Of a stretch of DNA of 64,000 bases, positions 32,779 through 41,390 are shown piece after piece. Both the position numbers and the translations under genes were made by a program. A model generated the notes under the pieces. It saw only the letters and a program-made list of their open reading frames with translations, was not told where the DNA came from and did no database searches. The DNA comes from Haloferax sp. Atlit-12N (GTDB lineage Archaea > Halobacteriota > Halobacteria > Halobacteriales > Haloferacaceae), in the NCBI RefSeq assembly GCF_003383095.1, contig NZ_PSYW01000001.1, positions 124,001 to 188,000 on the forward strand. The letters run 5' to 3'. Each line of letters begins with the position of its first letter. The stretch's first letter is position 1.

Positions 32779-33585
32779 TCAGCGGTTCGACTCGAACCAG
32801 TCTTCGGCGAAATCGACCAGCGCGGGCTGGTCGAGGAGCGTCGCCGTCGCGGCCGCGACCGACCCCTCGGTCGCGCCGACGGTCGTCTCGAACGCTTCGC
32901 CGACCGCCTCGAAGTCGTCGGTCTCGACCGCCATGTCCTCGTACTCGACGACGACGCGCTCGCCGTCTCGGAGCAGCGGCGCGCGCTCGGTCGTCCGCGT
33001 CTTTTCGAAGTCCGCGCGGTGCTCGGCGAGGTGGAGCGAGGTGTTGTTCCCGTGGCCGACGCCGAGCAGGAGCACGTCGCCGCTGCGGTCGTACACCCGC
33101 GCCAGCGGCGACCCGTCGCCGAGGCCGTAATCGAGTTCGTGGCGGCCGACGATTTCCTCGGCGGCCGCGCCCCACGCCGCGAAGGAGACCGTCGGATGCT
33201 CGCTGCGGACGACACCGGGGTAGTTGCGGAAGCACTCAGGTACCGCGCCCATCCCGCGAGTCGGCGTCACGTCGGGACGGAACGGCGGCATCGACTCGCC
33301 GATGACTTCCACCCAGTCGTCGGGGACCGGCGGGTTCTCCCACGCCGACGGGTCGGTGTACTGGCCCGTGTGGGTCGGCATGACCAGCGTCCCATCTTCG
33401 GTCAGCACCGCCTGGAGGGCGTCCACGACCGCCTGCGGGCCGCCGGCGACCCAGCCGAGCGAACTGAGCGACGAGTGGACGAGGAGGGTGTCACCACGCT
33501 CGACGCCGAGCGCGCGGAGGTCCGCGGCGAGCGAATCCACGGTGCCGGGTTCGTCCACGCGCTCGATTGCGTCTGCTTCGGACAT
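32779..33585 (-). CDS. AAC(3)-family N-acetyltransferase
   Basis: A 268-residue member of the antibiotic 3-N-acetyltransferase family. The CoA-binding N-terminal motif TLLVHSSLSSLGWVAGGPQAV is at about residues 33-53. Further features are GTLVMPTHTGQYTDP, an RSEHPTVSFAAWG segment and GVGHGNNTSLHLAEHRA with the family's conserved histidines. Homologues in archaea are not tied to aminoglycoside resistance, and haloarchaea resist these drugs naturally, so the real substrate is probably another amine. The ATG at 33585 is clear; it is divergent from a small membrane protein gene (84 bp). Confidence 0.88.
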   Translation of the reverse strand: MSEADAIERVDEPGTVDSLAADLRALGVERGDTLLVHSSLSSLGWVAGGPQAVVDALQAVLTEDGTLVMPTHTGQYTDPSAWENPPVPDDWVEVIGESMPPFRPDVTPTRGMGAVPECFRNYPGVVRSEHPTVSFAAWGAAAEEIVGRHELDYGLGDGSPLARVYDRSGDVLLLGVGHGNNTSLHLAEHRADFEKTRTTERAPLLRDGERVVVEYEDMAVETDDFEAVGEAFETTVGATEGSVAAATATLLDQPALVDFAEDWFESNR

Positions 33586-33669
33586 ACGCGTCCGTCGGCC
33601 GGCCCGGGGTTTACTCTTTGGTGTCGGCCGACCGAAAGGACCACCTTCGCCCCCGGCGACGCGTTCGGT

Positions 33670-33921
33670 ATGTCACGCGTCTCCGCCCGTGACGCCCTCC
33701 GCTATGCGACCGAAGACGACGCCGTCGTGCTGTTCGCCGTCATCATCGGCGGTTGGGTGTTGCTGACTATCGGCACGTTCGCCCTCGCAGGCTACGGGTT
33801 CGGTCTGATGTTCGCGCTCGGAATCGTCGCCTCACTCGCCGGGGCGCTCGCGCTGTTCGCCGGCGTCGTCGGCCTCGCGTACAAACTGCTGGTCGACAGT
33901 CGGCGGGCGGGGGCGGAATAA
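33670..33921 (+). CDS. Small two-helix membrane protein
   Basis: An 83-residue protein: a polar start (MSRVSARDALRYATEDDAVV), two hydrophobic helices at about 20-42 and 46-70 with Gly/Ala-rich faces, then a charged end (LVDSRRAGAE). No family recognised. It converges with another small membrane protein gene with two bases between the stops. Confidence 0.6.
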   Translation: MSRVSARDALRYATEDDAVVLFAVIIGGWVLLTIGTFALAGYGFGLMFALGIVASLAGALALFAGVVGLAYKLLVDSRRAGAE

Positions 33922-33923
33922 CT

Positions 33924-34148
33924 TCAGTTCACGGCCCGAGAGAAGCCGACGTAGGTCACGTAACAGAGCCCGCCCATCACGAGAAAGACGAACTGGTAGC
34001 CGGTGTTCGAGACGATGTCGACGACCGACTGTGCCGGTCGAAGCAGTTTCAGCCACAGAACCATGCCCGCGCCGAGCATTCCGACAAGCCAGAGACCTCC
34101 CAAGAGCGGCCGCTGTTTCAGATAGTCGTTGAGCTCGTCACGGCTCAT
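33924..34148 (-). CDS. Small two-helix membrane protein
   Basis: A 74-residue protein from the ATG at 34148 (MSRDELNDYLKQRPLLGGLW). It has two hydrophobic segments (about 18-36 and 50-70) and a loop LLRPAQSVVDIVSNTG. An in-frame TTG three codons upstream is rejected because a strong TATA element lies at 34168-34178. Function unknown. Confidence 0.6.
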   Translation of the reverse strand: MSRDELNDYLKQRPLLGGLWLVGMLGAGMVLWLKLLRPAQSVVDIVSNTGYQFVFLVMGGLCYVTYVGFSRAVN

Positions 34149-34167
34149 GACATTCAAATGTCAATAT

Positions 34168-34178
34168 TCATATAAAAA
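34168..34178 (-). promoter_or_regulatory. TATA element of the gene at 34148
   Basis: On the minus strand TTTTATATGAA, about 20-30 bp before the ATG at 34148. It is the only AT-rich block nearby. Confidence 0.5.
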
Positions 34179-34258
34179 GGCGACGGTGAGGCTCGGGCCG
34201 CATGCGTGGCGCATCGCGCGAGTCGCCGCGGTCGACAAGACCCTCCGAAGGGCGGACC

Positions 34259-34384
34259 TCAGAAGAACTGTTCGAACAGCCGTCCGAGGAGGAGGATGAC
34301 GAGCGGGATGCTAAACAGCACCGCGATAGTGACGAGAAAGCCGGTGACGCTTCCCGACTCGGCGGCTTGGAGAAACGGGGTCAT
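34259..34384 (-). CDS. 41-residue single-helix membrane microprotein
   Basis: A short frame starting MTPFLQAAESGSVTGFLVTI and ending GRLFEQFF. It has one hydrophobic helix at about 15-34 containing IPLVILLLG, with a short polar N-terminus. It lies directly after surE on the same strand (70 bp). Its hydrophobic pattern is coherent and it fills an otherwise empty 300-bp gap. I do not recognise it, and expression evidence would be needed. Confidence 0.5.
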   Translation of the reverse strand: MTPFLQAAESGSVTGFLVTIAVLFSIPLVILLLGRLFEQFF

Positions 34385-34454
34385 CGGTCTCGTCGGCGTT
34401 TCAGGACCCTCGGATATACGCTTTGTTGCCACCGGACGACGCTCGACGCTCGGC

Positions 34455-35246
34455 CTACTCCAGATACGTCTCGGCGAGCGCGTCCAGCGCCTCGTGGCGG
34501 TGGGTCGTGTGCGGCGCGGTCAGCGGCGAGACCGACACGCGGCCCTCGACGACGGCCCGGCGGTCGGTGCCGTCGGGGTCCGGAATGTCGCCGGTTTGCA
34601 TCCGCTCCCAGACGCGGTCGTGGAGCTTCACGGTCCCGTTTTCGAACTCGGCGGTCATGTCGTACAGTTCCGAGGGAACCGTCACCTGCATGTCTGCCGG
34701 GTCGCCGCTGGGGTCGCGCATGGGCGCGTTGACGTTGAGGTAGTCGCACTGGTCGAAGACGCCGGCCGGCTCGGCGTGTTTGACGAGGTACGAGGCCGCG
34801 TGGGTCGCCTCGCGGAAGTCCCGCGGGTCGGTCGCCTTCTCGTGCCACGGCATGTCGCCGCCGGCGGGGACGTACAGCGAGAGAGCGATGGCGGGCACAT
34901 CGAAGAACGCGGCCTCGACGGCGGCGCTGACGGTCCCCGACCGCCCGAGGACGTACGCGCCGATGTTTGCTCCCTTGTTGATGCCGGAGACGACCATGTC
35001 CACGTCGGGGCACAGCGCCTCTAACCCGGCGACCGTGCAGTCGGCGGGCGTCCCCTCCAGCGCGTAGCCGAGTTCGTGCTCGGTGACGACCGCGTCGGTG
35101 GACATCTTCCGCCCGACAGCGCTCTGGTCCGTCGCGGGCGCGACCGCGGTCACGTCGGCGAACTCCAAGAGGGCGTCGTAGAGCGCGCGGAAGCCCACGC
35201 TCTCGATGCCGTCGTCGTTGGTGAGGAGGATGCTGGGTTCGCTCAT
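34455..35246 (-). CDS. surE: 5'/3'-nucleotidase SurE
   Basis: A 263-residue SurE metallophosphatase that removes phosphate from nucleoside monophosphates. The metal-binding motif ILLTNDDGIESVG is at about residues 5-17, the loop SGINKGANIG at about 91-100, and PADC in GTPADCTVAGLEAL. The C-terminal swapped tail is shorter than in bacterial dimers but normal for archaea. The ATG at 35246 is used. A 41-residue membrane protein gene may follow in the same transcript. Confidence 0.95.
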   Translation of the reverse strand: MSEPSILLTNDDGIESVGFRALYDALLEFADVTAVAPATDQSAVGRKMSTDAVVTEHELGYALEGTPADCTVAGLEALCPDVDMVVSGINKGANIGAYVLGRSGTVSAAVEAAFFDVPAIALSLYVPAGGDMPWHEKATDPRDFREATHAASYLVKHAEPAGVFDQCDYLNVNAPMRDPSGDPADMQVTVPSELYDMTAEFENGTVKLHDRVWERMQTGDIPDPDGTDRRAVVEGRVSVSPLTAPHTTHRHEALDALAETYLE

Positions 35247-35357
35247 GGTCCGACTGGGGACGGAGCGCGCAAAAAGCCACCCGTCGGACGCAACATGTCC
35301 CGAACCGGCGGCCGACGGTAGGTGACTGCGACCGACGCCGGAGACGACGCGGCCCGC

Positions 35358-36761
35358 TCAGGCGACGCGGTCGACGAGCGTCTCGTCGTCGACGACGAGG
35401 TTGTACGCCTCTTCGTCGTCGTTCCAGAGCGCGAGGACGTTCTCGAAGACGAGCACGTCGCCGTAGTCGGCGTCGGCCACATCGGCGTTCAGCACGGTGT
35501 CGCGGGTTCGGACGGCGTAGTGGTCGACCGCCTCGCTCCCGTCGCCGATTTTGAACACCTGGTTGTTCCCCTCCGAGAGGTCGTGGCTCAGTTTGACCGC
35601 CAGAAGGTCGATGCGGTTCGTGACGTGGCGCTCCATCTCGGCCATCTTGGCGAACCGCGCGGGGTTCCCGCGCACGTCGAGGCGGCGCTCGCCGTCGGTC
35701 CGGAGGACGCTGTAGGAGTACTGCACGTCCACGTTGACGAACGTTCCCTCGTCCTCGTCGCTGTCACGGCCCTCGTCGAGGCGGCGCTGGAACCCCGGCA
35801 CGTCGAGGTCGGGCTTCACGTCGAACGACCAGCCCCGGTCCGAGGGCGCGTAGCCGTCCCAGAGGCGGAGCGTCGGCGAGTACACGGTCACGTCGCCGTC
35901 GGCCGGCGCGACCTCGCGTTCGACCTCGCGGAGGCCGATACTCGTGTTCCGGTCGGCGGGCGCGATGGCGACGATTGTGCCGTCGTCCGCGAGGGCGTCG
36001 AGGTACTTCTCGACGACCGCGACGGGGTCGTCGAGTTCACTCAGGACGCTGGCGAAGAGGACGACGTCGTACTCGCCGTCGGGGTCGAACGCCTCAGCGG
36101 TCTCGCGGTGGACGGTCGTCCGGAAGTTCCGGCGGGTCTCGCCGAGCATCCGGTCGAGCACGTCGGCGGAGGCGCTCGGCTCGACCGCGTGGTAGTCCAC
36201 GACGGAATCGTCGGGGAGGTAGTCGTGGAGGCCGAGCGCGGGGCCGCCCGTCCCGGCACCCACGTCGAGCACGCGGGGGTTTCGCGGGAGCAGGCTCCGC
36301 TCGGCGAGGTCAGAGAGGACGTAGCCGACGACGGCGTAGTAGTCCGGGAGGTGGTATATCCCGTAGCCGAGCGCGGCGTCCTCGTCGTACTCGACGGGGT
36401 TGCCCCGGTAGTAGTCCTCCTTGAGTTGGCGGACGCGCTCACGGAGGCGGTCGCCCGACTCGCCGACGTGCCAGTTCGCGCCGTAACGCCCGATAAGCAG
36501 GTCTTCGAGGGCGAAGGAGTAGTCGTCGGGGAAGGCCGCGGGCGACCAGTTCTGAAACGGCGCGGGGTCGTCGTTCGCGGGCACGAACGTGCCGTCGTCG
36601 CGCTCGAACAGGCCGAGGTCGTGGGCCTCCTCGCGGAGCGTCTGTTTCACCACGGCGGGGTGCGGCGCGCCCTCGATGTACTCGGCTATCTCGTCGGGGT
36701 CGATGGGGCGGACGTTTCTGAGGTACTTCGCGTTGTCGCGGACGGCGTCTCTGTCTATCAT
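35358..36761 (-). CDS. Rsm22-like class I SAM-dependent methyltransferase
   Basis: A 467-residue protein with a helical N-terminus (about 1-160), a Rossmann methyltransferase domain (motif I VLDVGAGTGGPALGL at about 164-178, then DYHAVEPSASADVLDRML and DVVLFASVLSELDDP at about 232-246), and a long C-terminal part. The layout resembles Rsm22/mitochondrial METTL17-type proteins linked to small ribosomal subunit assembly. The iron-sulfur cysteines of some relatives were not seen. rRNA methylation is the likely setting, but activity is inferred. The ATG at 36761 starts MIDRDAVRDNAKYLRNVRPI. Confidence 0.72.
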   Translation of the reverse strand: MIDRDAVRDNAKYLRNVRPIDPDEIAEYIEGAPHPAVVKQTLREEAHDLGLFERDDGTFVPANDDPAPFQNWSPAAFPDDYSFALEDLLIGRYGANWHVGESGDRLRERVRQLKEDYYRGNPVEYDEDAALGYGIYHLPDYYAVVGYVLSDLAERSLLPRNPRVLDVGAGTGGPALGLHDYLPDDSVVDYHAVEPSASADVLDRMLGETRRNFRTTVHRETAEAFDPDGEYDVVLFASVLSELDDPVAVVEKYLDALADDGTIVAIAPADRNTSIGLREVEREVAPADGDVTVYSPTLRLWDGYAPSDRGWSFDVKPDLDVPGFQRRLDEGRDSDEDEGTFVNVDVQYSYSVLRTDGERRLDVRGNPARFAKMAEMERHVTNRIDLLAVKLSHDLSEGNNQVFKIGDGSEAVDHYAVRTRDTVLNADVADADYGDVLVFENVLALWNDDEEAYNLVVDDETLVDRVA

Positions 36762-36876
36762 CGGTGGACTGTGGAGCGAGTCGCCGTCGCCCGCGCGGGA
36801 GGTGTCGGGCCCGCTGCGGGGCGTCGGCGTCGGTGTCTCCCTTCACTCGTCACTCGATAGGGTCGTGCTTGTCGGT

Positions 36877-37668
36877 CTAGTCGCGGTCGCGACTGCGGTC
36901 GTCGGCGCTTGCCGGGGTCTGGTCGCCCGGCGCGTCGTCGCCGCGAGAGACGCGCCGATAGAGGTCGGCGAACGCCTCGTCGTCGGCCGCCGCGAGGTCG
37001 CGGGCCGCGTCGGCGACGCGGTCGGCCCCGTCGCCGAACGACGATTGGATGTCCGCGTACACGCGCGGGGTGCCGCCGGACACCGAGGCGACGAGTTCGT
37101 CGAGCGCGGCCGAAATCGGCGTGGCGAACTCCTCGCGCACGTCGGCGGCGGCGAGGCCGAACGAGAGGACGGCCGCGTGGGCGGCCGCCTGCACCGTCTC
37201 CATCGCCGCGTCGTGTTCCTCGGGCGTCGTCTCGAAGACGCGGTTTCCGGCCGCGTCGAGGTCGGCGAGCAGGGCGTCGGTGTACGCGCCCGGTTCGTCG
37301 GCGACGGCGGCGACGTTGCCGGGGGCGTTGTGCGGGGCGAAAAGCGGGTGGAGGCTGAGTCGCTCGCGGTCGGGGAGGTGGTCGCGCATCGCCGCCACCG
37401 GCGGTCCCATCGCGCCGGTCACGTCGCACATCGCGGCGTCCGCGCGGTGGGCGTTGTCGGCGACGGCGTCGGACGCGAGCCGCATCGGGACCGCGAGACA
37501 GACCACGTCGAACCGCTCGTCGCCGTCCAGCGGGACCGCCCGCCCGCCCAGCGCGTCCGCTGCGGCGACAGCGCTCTCGGGGTCCGCGTCGGCGAACGCG
37601 AGGTCGGCGTCGACGGTGCGGCCGAACCAGCGTCCCATTGCACCCGCGCCGACGATGAGCACGTCCAT
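36877..37668 (-). CDS. tyrA: Prephenate dehydrogenase
   Basis: It oxidises prephenate to 4-hydroxyphenylpyruvate for tyrosine synthesis. The Rossmann start MDVLIVGAGAMGRWFGRTV contains the dinucleotide G-x-G-x2-G. The segment MCDVTGAMGPPVAAM and the catalytic-histidine region SLHPLFAPH (about residue 106) are typical. The 263-residue length matches the archaeal form without an ACT domain, and the last 20 residues are a polar tail. Other steps of the pathway (shikimate kinase, chorismate mutase, aroA, aroC) also lie in this window, but not in the same operon. Confidence 0.88.
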   Translation of the reverse strand: MDVLIVGAGAMGRWFGRTVDADLAFADADPESAVAAADALGGRAVPLDGDERFDVVCLAVPMRLASDAVADNAHRADAAMCDVTGAMGPPVAAMRDHLPDRERLSLHPLFAPHNAPGNVAAVADEPGAYTDALLADLDAAGNRVFETTPEEHDAAMETVQAAAHAAVLSFGLAAADVREEFATPISAALDELVASVSGGTPRVYADIQSSFGDGADRVADAARDLAAADDEAFADLYRRVSRGDDAPGDQTPASADDRSRDRD

Positions 37669-37800
37669 CGGTACGGGTGTGGAGGTGCGGCGGGCAAAAG
37701 GGAATCGGTGGCGGCGGGTGTGGCGAGACCGGAGTCGGTTGGAGGGCTCCGAATCAGCAGTTATTTTGTTGACAGCTCAGACGCTAGTGAACGAACGACG

Positions 37801-38502
37801 ATGCCCTCCCCCAATTCAGACACCAACGCCGACCGCCGGACTCGAAGACGCGTCCTCGCCGGACTCGGGTCAGCGGCCGTCGTCGGCATCGCCGGTTGTA
37901 GCGGGCGAGTGCCCGGACTCGGCCCCGAACGAGTCGGTGCCGAGACGACGGTACGGGACGGAAGCGGTTTGGGGTCTCCCGAAATCCTCTGGCGGTACCC
38001 GCGACGCGAGGGCGACGAAGACGGCATCGGGTACGCGGCCGTGGAAGCGAGACGGGTCGACCGCCTCGAAGGCCGCTTCCCGACGCTGTCGCTCCAGTTC
38101 AACTCGACCGTCGGCGGACTCGCGGCCGACGAACCCTACGAGGGATACCGTCTCGACTGGTTCCGCTTTCGGTTCGAACCGCCGTCGTCGTACGAGCAGG
38201 CGACCAGTTACGCGGCGCGCGTCGAGCCGCCGGGACAAGGAGAAGGGGACGGGTTTTCGACGTATTACGACCGCGAGAGCACCACTAAACGGACCGTCAT
38301 CGAACTCCGAGACGTGCAGATGCAGGGGACGATTATCGTCCCGGTCGTGTTCGCCCCGACGACCGAGTCGCTCCCGAAGACGCTGTACTGTCAGTTCACC
38401 GTGCAGGCGACCCGTCCCGGTGTCGCCGGGAAGACGGTGCGCGCCAGCGGCGAGGGTAACCTCCCGCTGGACGGTCTCAGCGGATTCTCACCGTCGGACT
38501 GA
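37801..38502 (+). CDS. Tat-exported lipoprotein of unknown function
   Basis: A 233-residue secreted protein. The N-terminus has a twin-arginine signal (RRTRRRVLAGLGSAAVVGIA) ending in a lipobox GIAGC at about residues 29-33, the usual haloarchaeal lipoprotein export route. The mature part is beta-rich: GYRLDWFRFRFEPPSSY, RTVIELRDVQMQGTIIVPVV and YCQFTVQATRPG. No enzymatic motif was recognised; it may be a binding or cell-surface protein. The ATG at 37801 gives an ordinary signal length, and a TTATTTTG element lies about 37 bp upstream. Confidence 0.82.
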   Translation: MPSPNSDTNADRRTRRRVLAGLGSAAVVGIAGCSGRVPGLGPERVGAETTVRDGSGLGSPEILWRYPRREGDEDGIGYAAVEARRVDRLEGRFPTLSLQFNSTVGGLAADEPYEGYRLDWFRFRFEPPSSYEQATSYAARVEPPGQGEGDGFSTYYDRESTTKRTVIELRDVQMQGTIIVPVVFAPTTESLPKTLYCQFTVQATRPGVAGKTVRASGEGNLPLDGLSGFSPSD

Positions 38503-38616
38503 GCGACCTCTGTGCGGGACTCCCGACGAGACGCTCACCCGCGCCCGACCCGCAAACCACGTTCAACCGACGCCCGGTGTACGAACCATCAAGTGGTCGA
38601 TGGCCGATAAGAAACT

Positions 38617-39462
38617 ATGGCATTCGATGATGTGGATTTCGAGGGTCGGACGGCCTTCATCACGGGAACCAGTCGCGGTATCGGGAAGGCCATCGCCCTC
38701 GACTTGGCCGACCGGGGCGCGAACGTCGTCTCGACGGGCAAGACCGTCGACGGGCGCGAGGACCTCCCCGGGACCATCGTCGAGACGACGGAGGAGATAC
38801 GCGAGCGCGGCGGCAACTCCATCTGGTGTCAACTCGACGTGCGCGACGACGACTCGGTGCAGACGGCCATCGACGAGACGGTCGACGCCTTCGGCGGCAT
38901 CGACTTCGTCGTCAACAACGCGGGCGCGATTCACATCGCGGGCTTCGAGGACACGCCGCCGAAGCGGTTCGACCTCCTCATGGACGTGAACGCCCGCGGG
39001 GCGTACGCGACCACACACGCCGCGCTCCCGCACCTCCGCGAGAGCGACCACGCCCACGTCGTCACCTTCTCGCCGCCGATGCCCGCCCGGCCCGCCCCGG
39101 GGAAGGTCGCCTACGCGCTCTCGAAGTACGGCATGACGTTCATCGCGCAGTCGCTCGCGGGCGAACTCGACGCCGACGACATCGGCGTGAACGCGCTGTG
39201 GCCGGTCTCCGCCATCGAGTCCGAGGCGACCCGACACTTCGGGATGGGCGCGCCCGAGGACTGGCGCACCCCGCAGATACTGTGCGACGCCGTCACCGAA
39301 CTGTTCTCGCGCGACCCGACCGACTGCACCGGCAACGCGTTCTACGACGAGGAACTGCTGTCCGAAGCGGGCGTCGACGACTTCTCTTCGTACGCCGTCG
39401 TCGAGGGGAGCGAACCGGGGCCGATGTCGGCCCAACTGTTCGACCCCGAATACGAACGCTGA
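38617..39462 (+). CDS. Short-chain dehydrogenase/reductase (HSDL2-like)
   Basis: A 281-residue SDR. The cofactor loop FITGTSRGIGKAIALDLA is at about residues 10-27. The structural motif NNAG occurs in FVVNNAGAIHIAG, a serine in VVTFSPP, and Y-x3-K in AYALSKYGM at about residue 166. The catalytic tetrad is thus complete. The PP-rich loop after the serine and KYGMTFIAQSLAGEL resemble the HSDL2 subgroup, which lacks a firmly known substrate. The 30-residue tail after ELLSEAGVDDF is acidic. The ATG at 38617 is clear. Confidence 0.9.
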   Translation: MAFDDVDFEGRTAFITGTSRGIGKAIALDLADRGANVVSTGKTVDGREDLPGTIVETTEEIRERGGNSIWCQLDVRDDDSVQTAIDETVDAFGGIDFVVNNAGAIHIAGFEDTPPKRFDLLMDVNARGAYATTHAALPHLRESDHAHVVTFSPPMPARPAPGKVAYALSKYGMTFIAQSLAGELDADDIGVNALWPVSAIESEATRHFGMGAPEDWRTPQILCDAVTELFSRDPTDCTGNAFYDEELLSEAGVDDFSSYAVVEGSEPGPMSAQLFDPEYER

Positions 39463-39498
39463 CCTCCGGTTATCGGCGCTGAGACTCGGAGGGGGACG

Positions 39499-39505
39499 TT
39501 TATAA
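39499..39505 (+). promoter_or_regulatory. TATA element followed by an inverted repeat
   Basis: TTTATAA at 39499-39505. It is followed by an inverted repeat GTGAACTC (39509-39516) / GAGTTCAC (39532-39539) with a 15-bp spacer covering the expected transcription start near 39530. Confidence 0.45.
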
Positions 39506-39508
39506 TGA

Positions 39509-39539
39509 GTGAACTCGAAACCACTCGAGATGAGTTCAC
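39509..39539. repeat. 8-bp inverted repeat at a promoter
   Basis: Perfect arms GTGAACTC and GAGTTCAC separated by 15 bp, directly downstream of a TATA element. It may be an operator or, if transcribed from further upstream, a weak hairpin. Confidence 0.6.
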
Positions 39540-39628
39540 ACATCGTCGCAGCTAGAGAGACAGTCCTCTCGACGCGACGGTTTATCGAATCGGCAATTAG
39601 ACTTATCTATTGGTGGAGAATCGCCTAG
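39530..39628 (+). CDS. Possible 32-residue microprotein or leader peptide
   Basis: A frame of 32 codons (MSSHIVAARETVLSTRRFIE and onward, ending YWWRIA). It starts about 28 bp after the TATA element at 39499, as a leaderless gene would, and its stop at 39628 lies three bases before the ATG of the next gene. The composition is basic and not typical of halophilic proteins, so it may be fortuitous. An alternative is a small leader frame coupling translation to the gene at 39632. Confidence 0.25.
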   Translation: MSSHIVAARETVLSTRRFIESAIRLIYWWRIA

Positions 39629-39631
39629 CCC

Positions 39632-40153
39632 ATGGAGTTCCCTCGCCTCCCGACACGAGATACGAGCGGTCAGAAGGTCGTCCTTCCCGACGACTTAGAG
39701 GGTGAACAGACGCTCGTGCTCATCAGTTTCGACCGCCGCCAGCAGTCGCTGGTCGGGTCGTGGCGCGGGTACGCGAAGGAGTTGTGCGAGACGTACGGAC
39801 ATTTCGAGTACTACGAGCTGCTCGTCCTCGGCGGGCGGAGCGGGATGATGCCGCCGATGTCCGGCGGCGGAATGTCGCCGGGTGCCGCCCGGAGCCGCCC
39901 CCACGACAACGCGCTCATCGCGCGGGTGGACAAGACCGCGCTCCAGCGCCGCCTCGGACTGCTCGGCGAGGGCAACATCTACGCGCTCCTCATCGAGGAC
40001 GGGACCGTCGTCCGGCAGGCAGCGGGCGTACTCACGCCCGAGACGGGTGACGCGCTGGAAGACCTGCTAAAACAGTGGCGCGAGGCCAACTCCGGCTGGA
40101 CCGATGCGCCCGCCACTTGCGGCTCGACCGGCGAAAACGCCCTCGACAGCTGA
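39632..40153 (+). CDS. Probable thioredoxin-fold protein (ATP10-like), function unknown
   Basis: A 173-residue soluble protein. The segment QTLVLISFDRRQQSLVGSW, then YAKELCETYGHFEYYELLVL, resembles the thioredoxin-like core of peroxiredoxin/ATP10-type proteins, but the active-site cysteines of peroxiredoxins are missing. A Met/Gly-rich insert (GMMPPMSGGGMSPG) follows. The second half (GEGNIYALLIEDGTVVRQAA) supplies the final strands. The last 20 residues look disordered. Likeness to the ATP synthase assembly factor ATP10 is by eye only. Its ATG at 39632 has a TTATCTA element 23-29 bp upstream. Confidence 0.6.
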   Translation: MEFPRLPTRDTSGQKVVLPDDLEGEQTLVLISFDRRQQSLVGSWRGYAKELCETYGHFEYYELLVLGGRSGMMPPMSGGGMSPGAARSRPHDNALIARVDKTALQRRLGLLGEGNIYALLIEDGTVVRQAAGVLTPETGDALEDLLKQWREANSGWTDAPATCGSTGENALDS

Positions 40154-40214
40154 TTTTCTCCGTCGACGCCGATTCGGATTCCGCGTTCGTTCCGATTCCG
40201 CGTTCTCGCGCCGG

Positions 40215-41390
40215 CTACTCGACGACGAGTTCGACCGGGTACTCCGTCAGGTTCTCGTAGCCGTCCTCGGTGACGACGACGAGGTCTTCGATTCTGACAC
40301 CGCCGATTTCAGGGTCGTACAGCCCCGGCTCGATGGTGATGACGTGACCGGGTCGAAGCTCCTCGCCGCTCGGGCTCAGCGACGGGAGTTCGTGCACGTC
40401 GAGGCCGACGCCGTGGCCCGTGCTGTGGATGAAGCCGGTCTCCGCCGAGGGGTCCGCGCGGAGCGTGCTCTCGCCGGCCGCCTCGTACACGTCGCAGACG
40501 GCGTCGTGGACGTCGGCTCCGGTCGCGCCCGGCTCGACGGCGTCGAGGGCGGCCTCGAACGCCTCCTCGGTGAGGTCGAACCACTCGCGGATTTCGGGCG
40601 ATGGCTCGCCTTTCACGAACGTCCGGGTCATGTCGCCGTTGTACTTCGTCTCCTTGTCGCGCGGGAAGATGTCGATGATGACGGCCTCGTCGGCCCGGAG
40701 CGGACCGCTCCCGCGGTCGTGTGGGTCGGCGGCGTCGGCTCCGCAGGCGACGATGGTCTCGTCGAGGGCACAGCCGTGTCGCAGGAGCGTCACCTCGATT
40801 TCTTCCTTGACGCGCTCGCTCGTCAGGGGTTCGCCCTCGTACGTGAGCGTGCCGTCGTCGGCCACGTCGGCGTCGCGGATGAGGCCCTCGGCGGCGCGCA
40901 TCGCGGCCTCGTTGGCGTCCTGTGCGGCGTGGACGTGCGCGACCTCCTCGTCGGTCTTCACCGCGCGGATGTTCGTGAGCACGTCGTCGGTCTCGGCCTC
41001 GACCGCAACGCCCTCGTCGCGCAGCGCGTCGGCGGTGCCGAGCGGGAAGTCCGCGGGGACCGCGAGCGAGCCGACTTCGTGGTCGGCGAGGAACGCCGCG
41101 ACTGTCTTCGCCTTTCCGACGACTGCGCCGTGTTCGGCGTGTTTGTCGCGGTAGTCGTAGTCGGAGAGCCGCGAGACGGTGTCGGCGCGGCTCTCTTTCT
41201 TCGCGCGGCCGAACTCCAGCGTCGAGACGAGGAGGTGGATGCCCGCGGGCGTGTAGAGCGTCACGTACGGGTCCGGTGCGTCGAACCCAGAGAGATACAG
41301 CTGGTTGGAGTCGCTCCCGTCGGCCGAGATGAGATAGCCGTCGAACTCGTCGCCGAGGAACTCGGCCAGCGGTGAGAAATCGGGTTCCAT
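40215..41390 (-). CDS. M24-family metallopeptidase (Xaa-Pro dipeptidase type)
   Basis: A 391-residue 'pita-bread' peptidase. The N-terminal creatinase-like domain covers about 1-150. The catalytic domain shows the five metal ligands: D in IIDIFPRD, D in [10 protein letters not shown] in [14 protein letters not shown] in TIEPGLYD and E in VRIEDLVVV. It cleaves Xaa-Pro bonds in peptides. The ATG at 41390 is chosen because the N-terminal domain begins just after it; a longer frame to 41621 would run through the aroA promoter area. It is divergent from aroA. Confidence 0.92.
   Translation of the reverse strand: MEPDFSPLAEFLGDEFDGYLISADGSDSNQLYLSGFDAPDPYVTLYTPAGIHLLVSTLEFGRAKKESRADTVSRLSDYDYRDKHAEHGAVVGKAKTVAAFLADHEVGSLAVPADFPLGTADALRDEGVAVEAETDDVLTNIRAVKTDEEVAHVHAAQDANEAAMRAAEGLIRDADVADDGTLTYEGEPLTSERVKEEIEVTLLRHGCALDETIVACGADAADPHDRGSGPLRADEAVIIDIFPRDKETKYNGDMTRTFVKGEPSPEIREWFDLTEEAFEAALDAVEPGATGADVHDAVCDVYEAAGESTLRADPSAETGFIHSTGHGVGLDVHELPSLSPSGEELRPGHVITIEPGLYDPEIGGVRIEDLVVVTEDGYENLTEYPVELVVE

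Noticed and set aside
34202..34214. Inverted repeat ATGCG-TGG-CGCAT upstream of a small membrane protein gene
   Set aside because: Five-base arms in GC-rich DNA are expected by chance, and it is about 25-30 bp beyond the TATA element.
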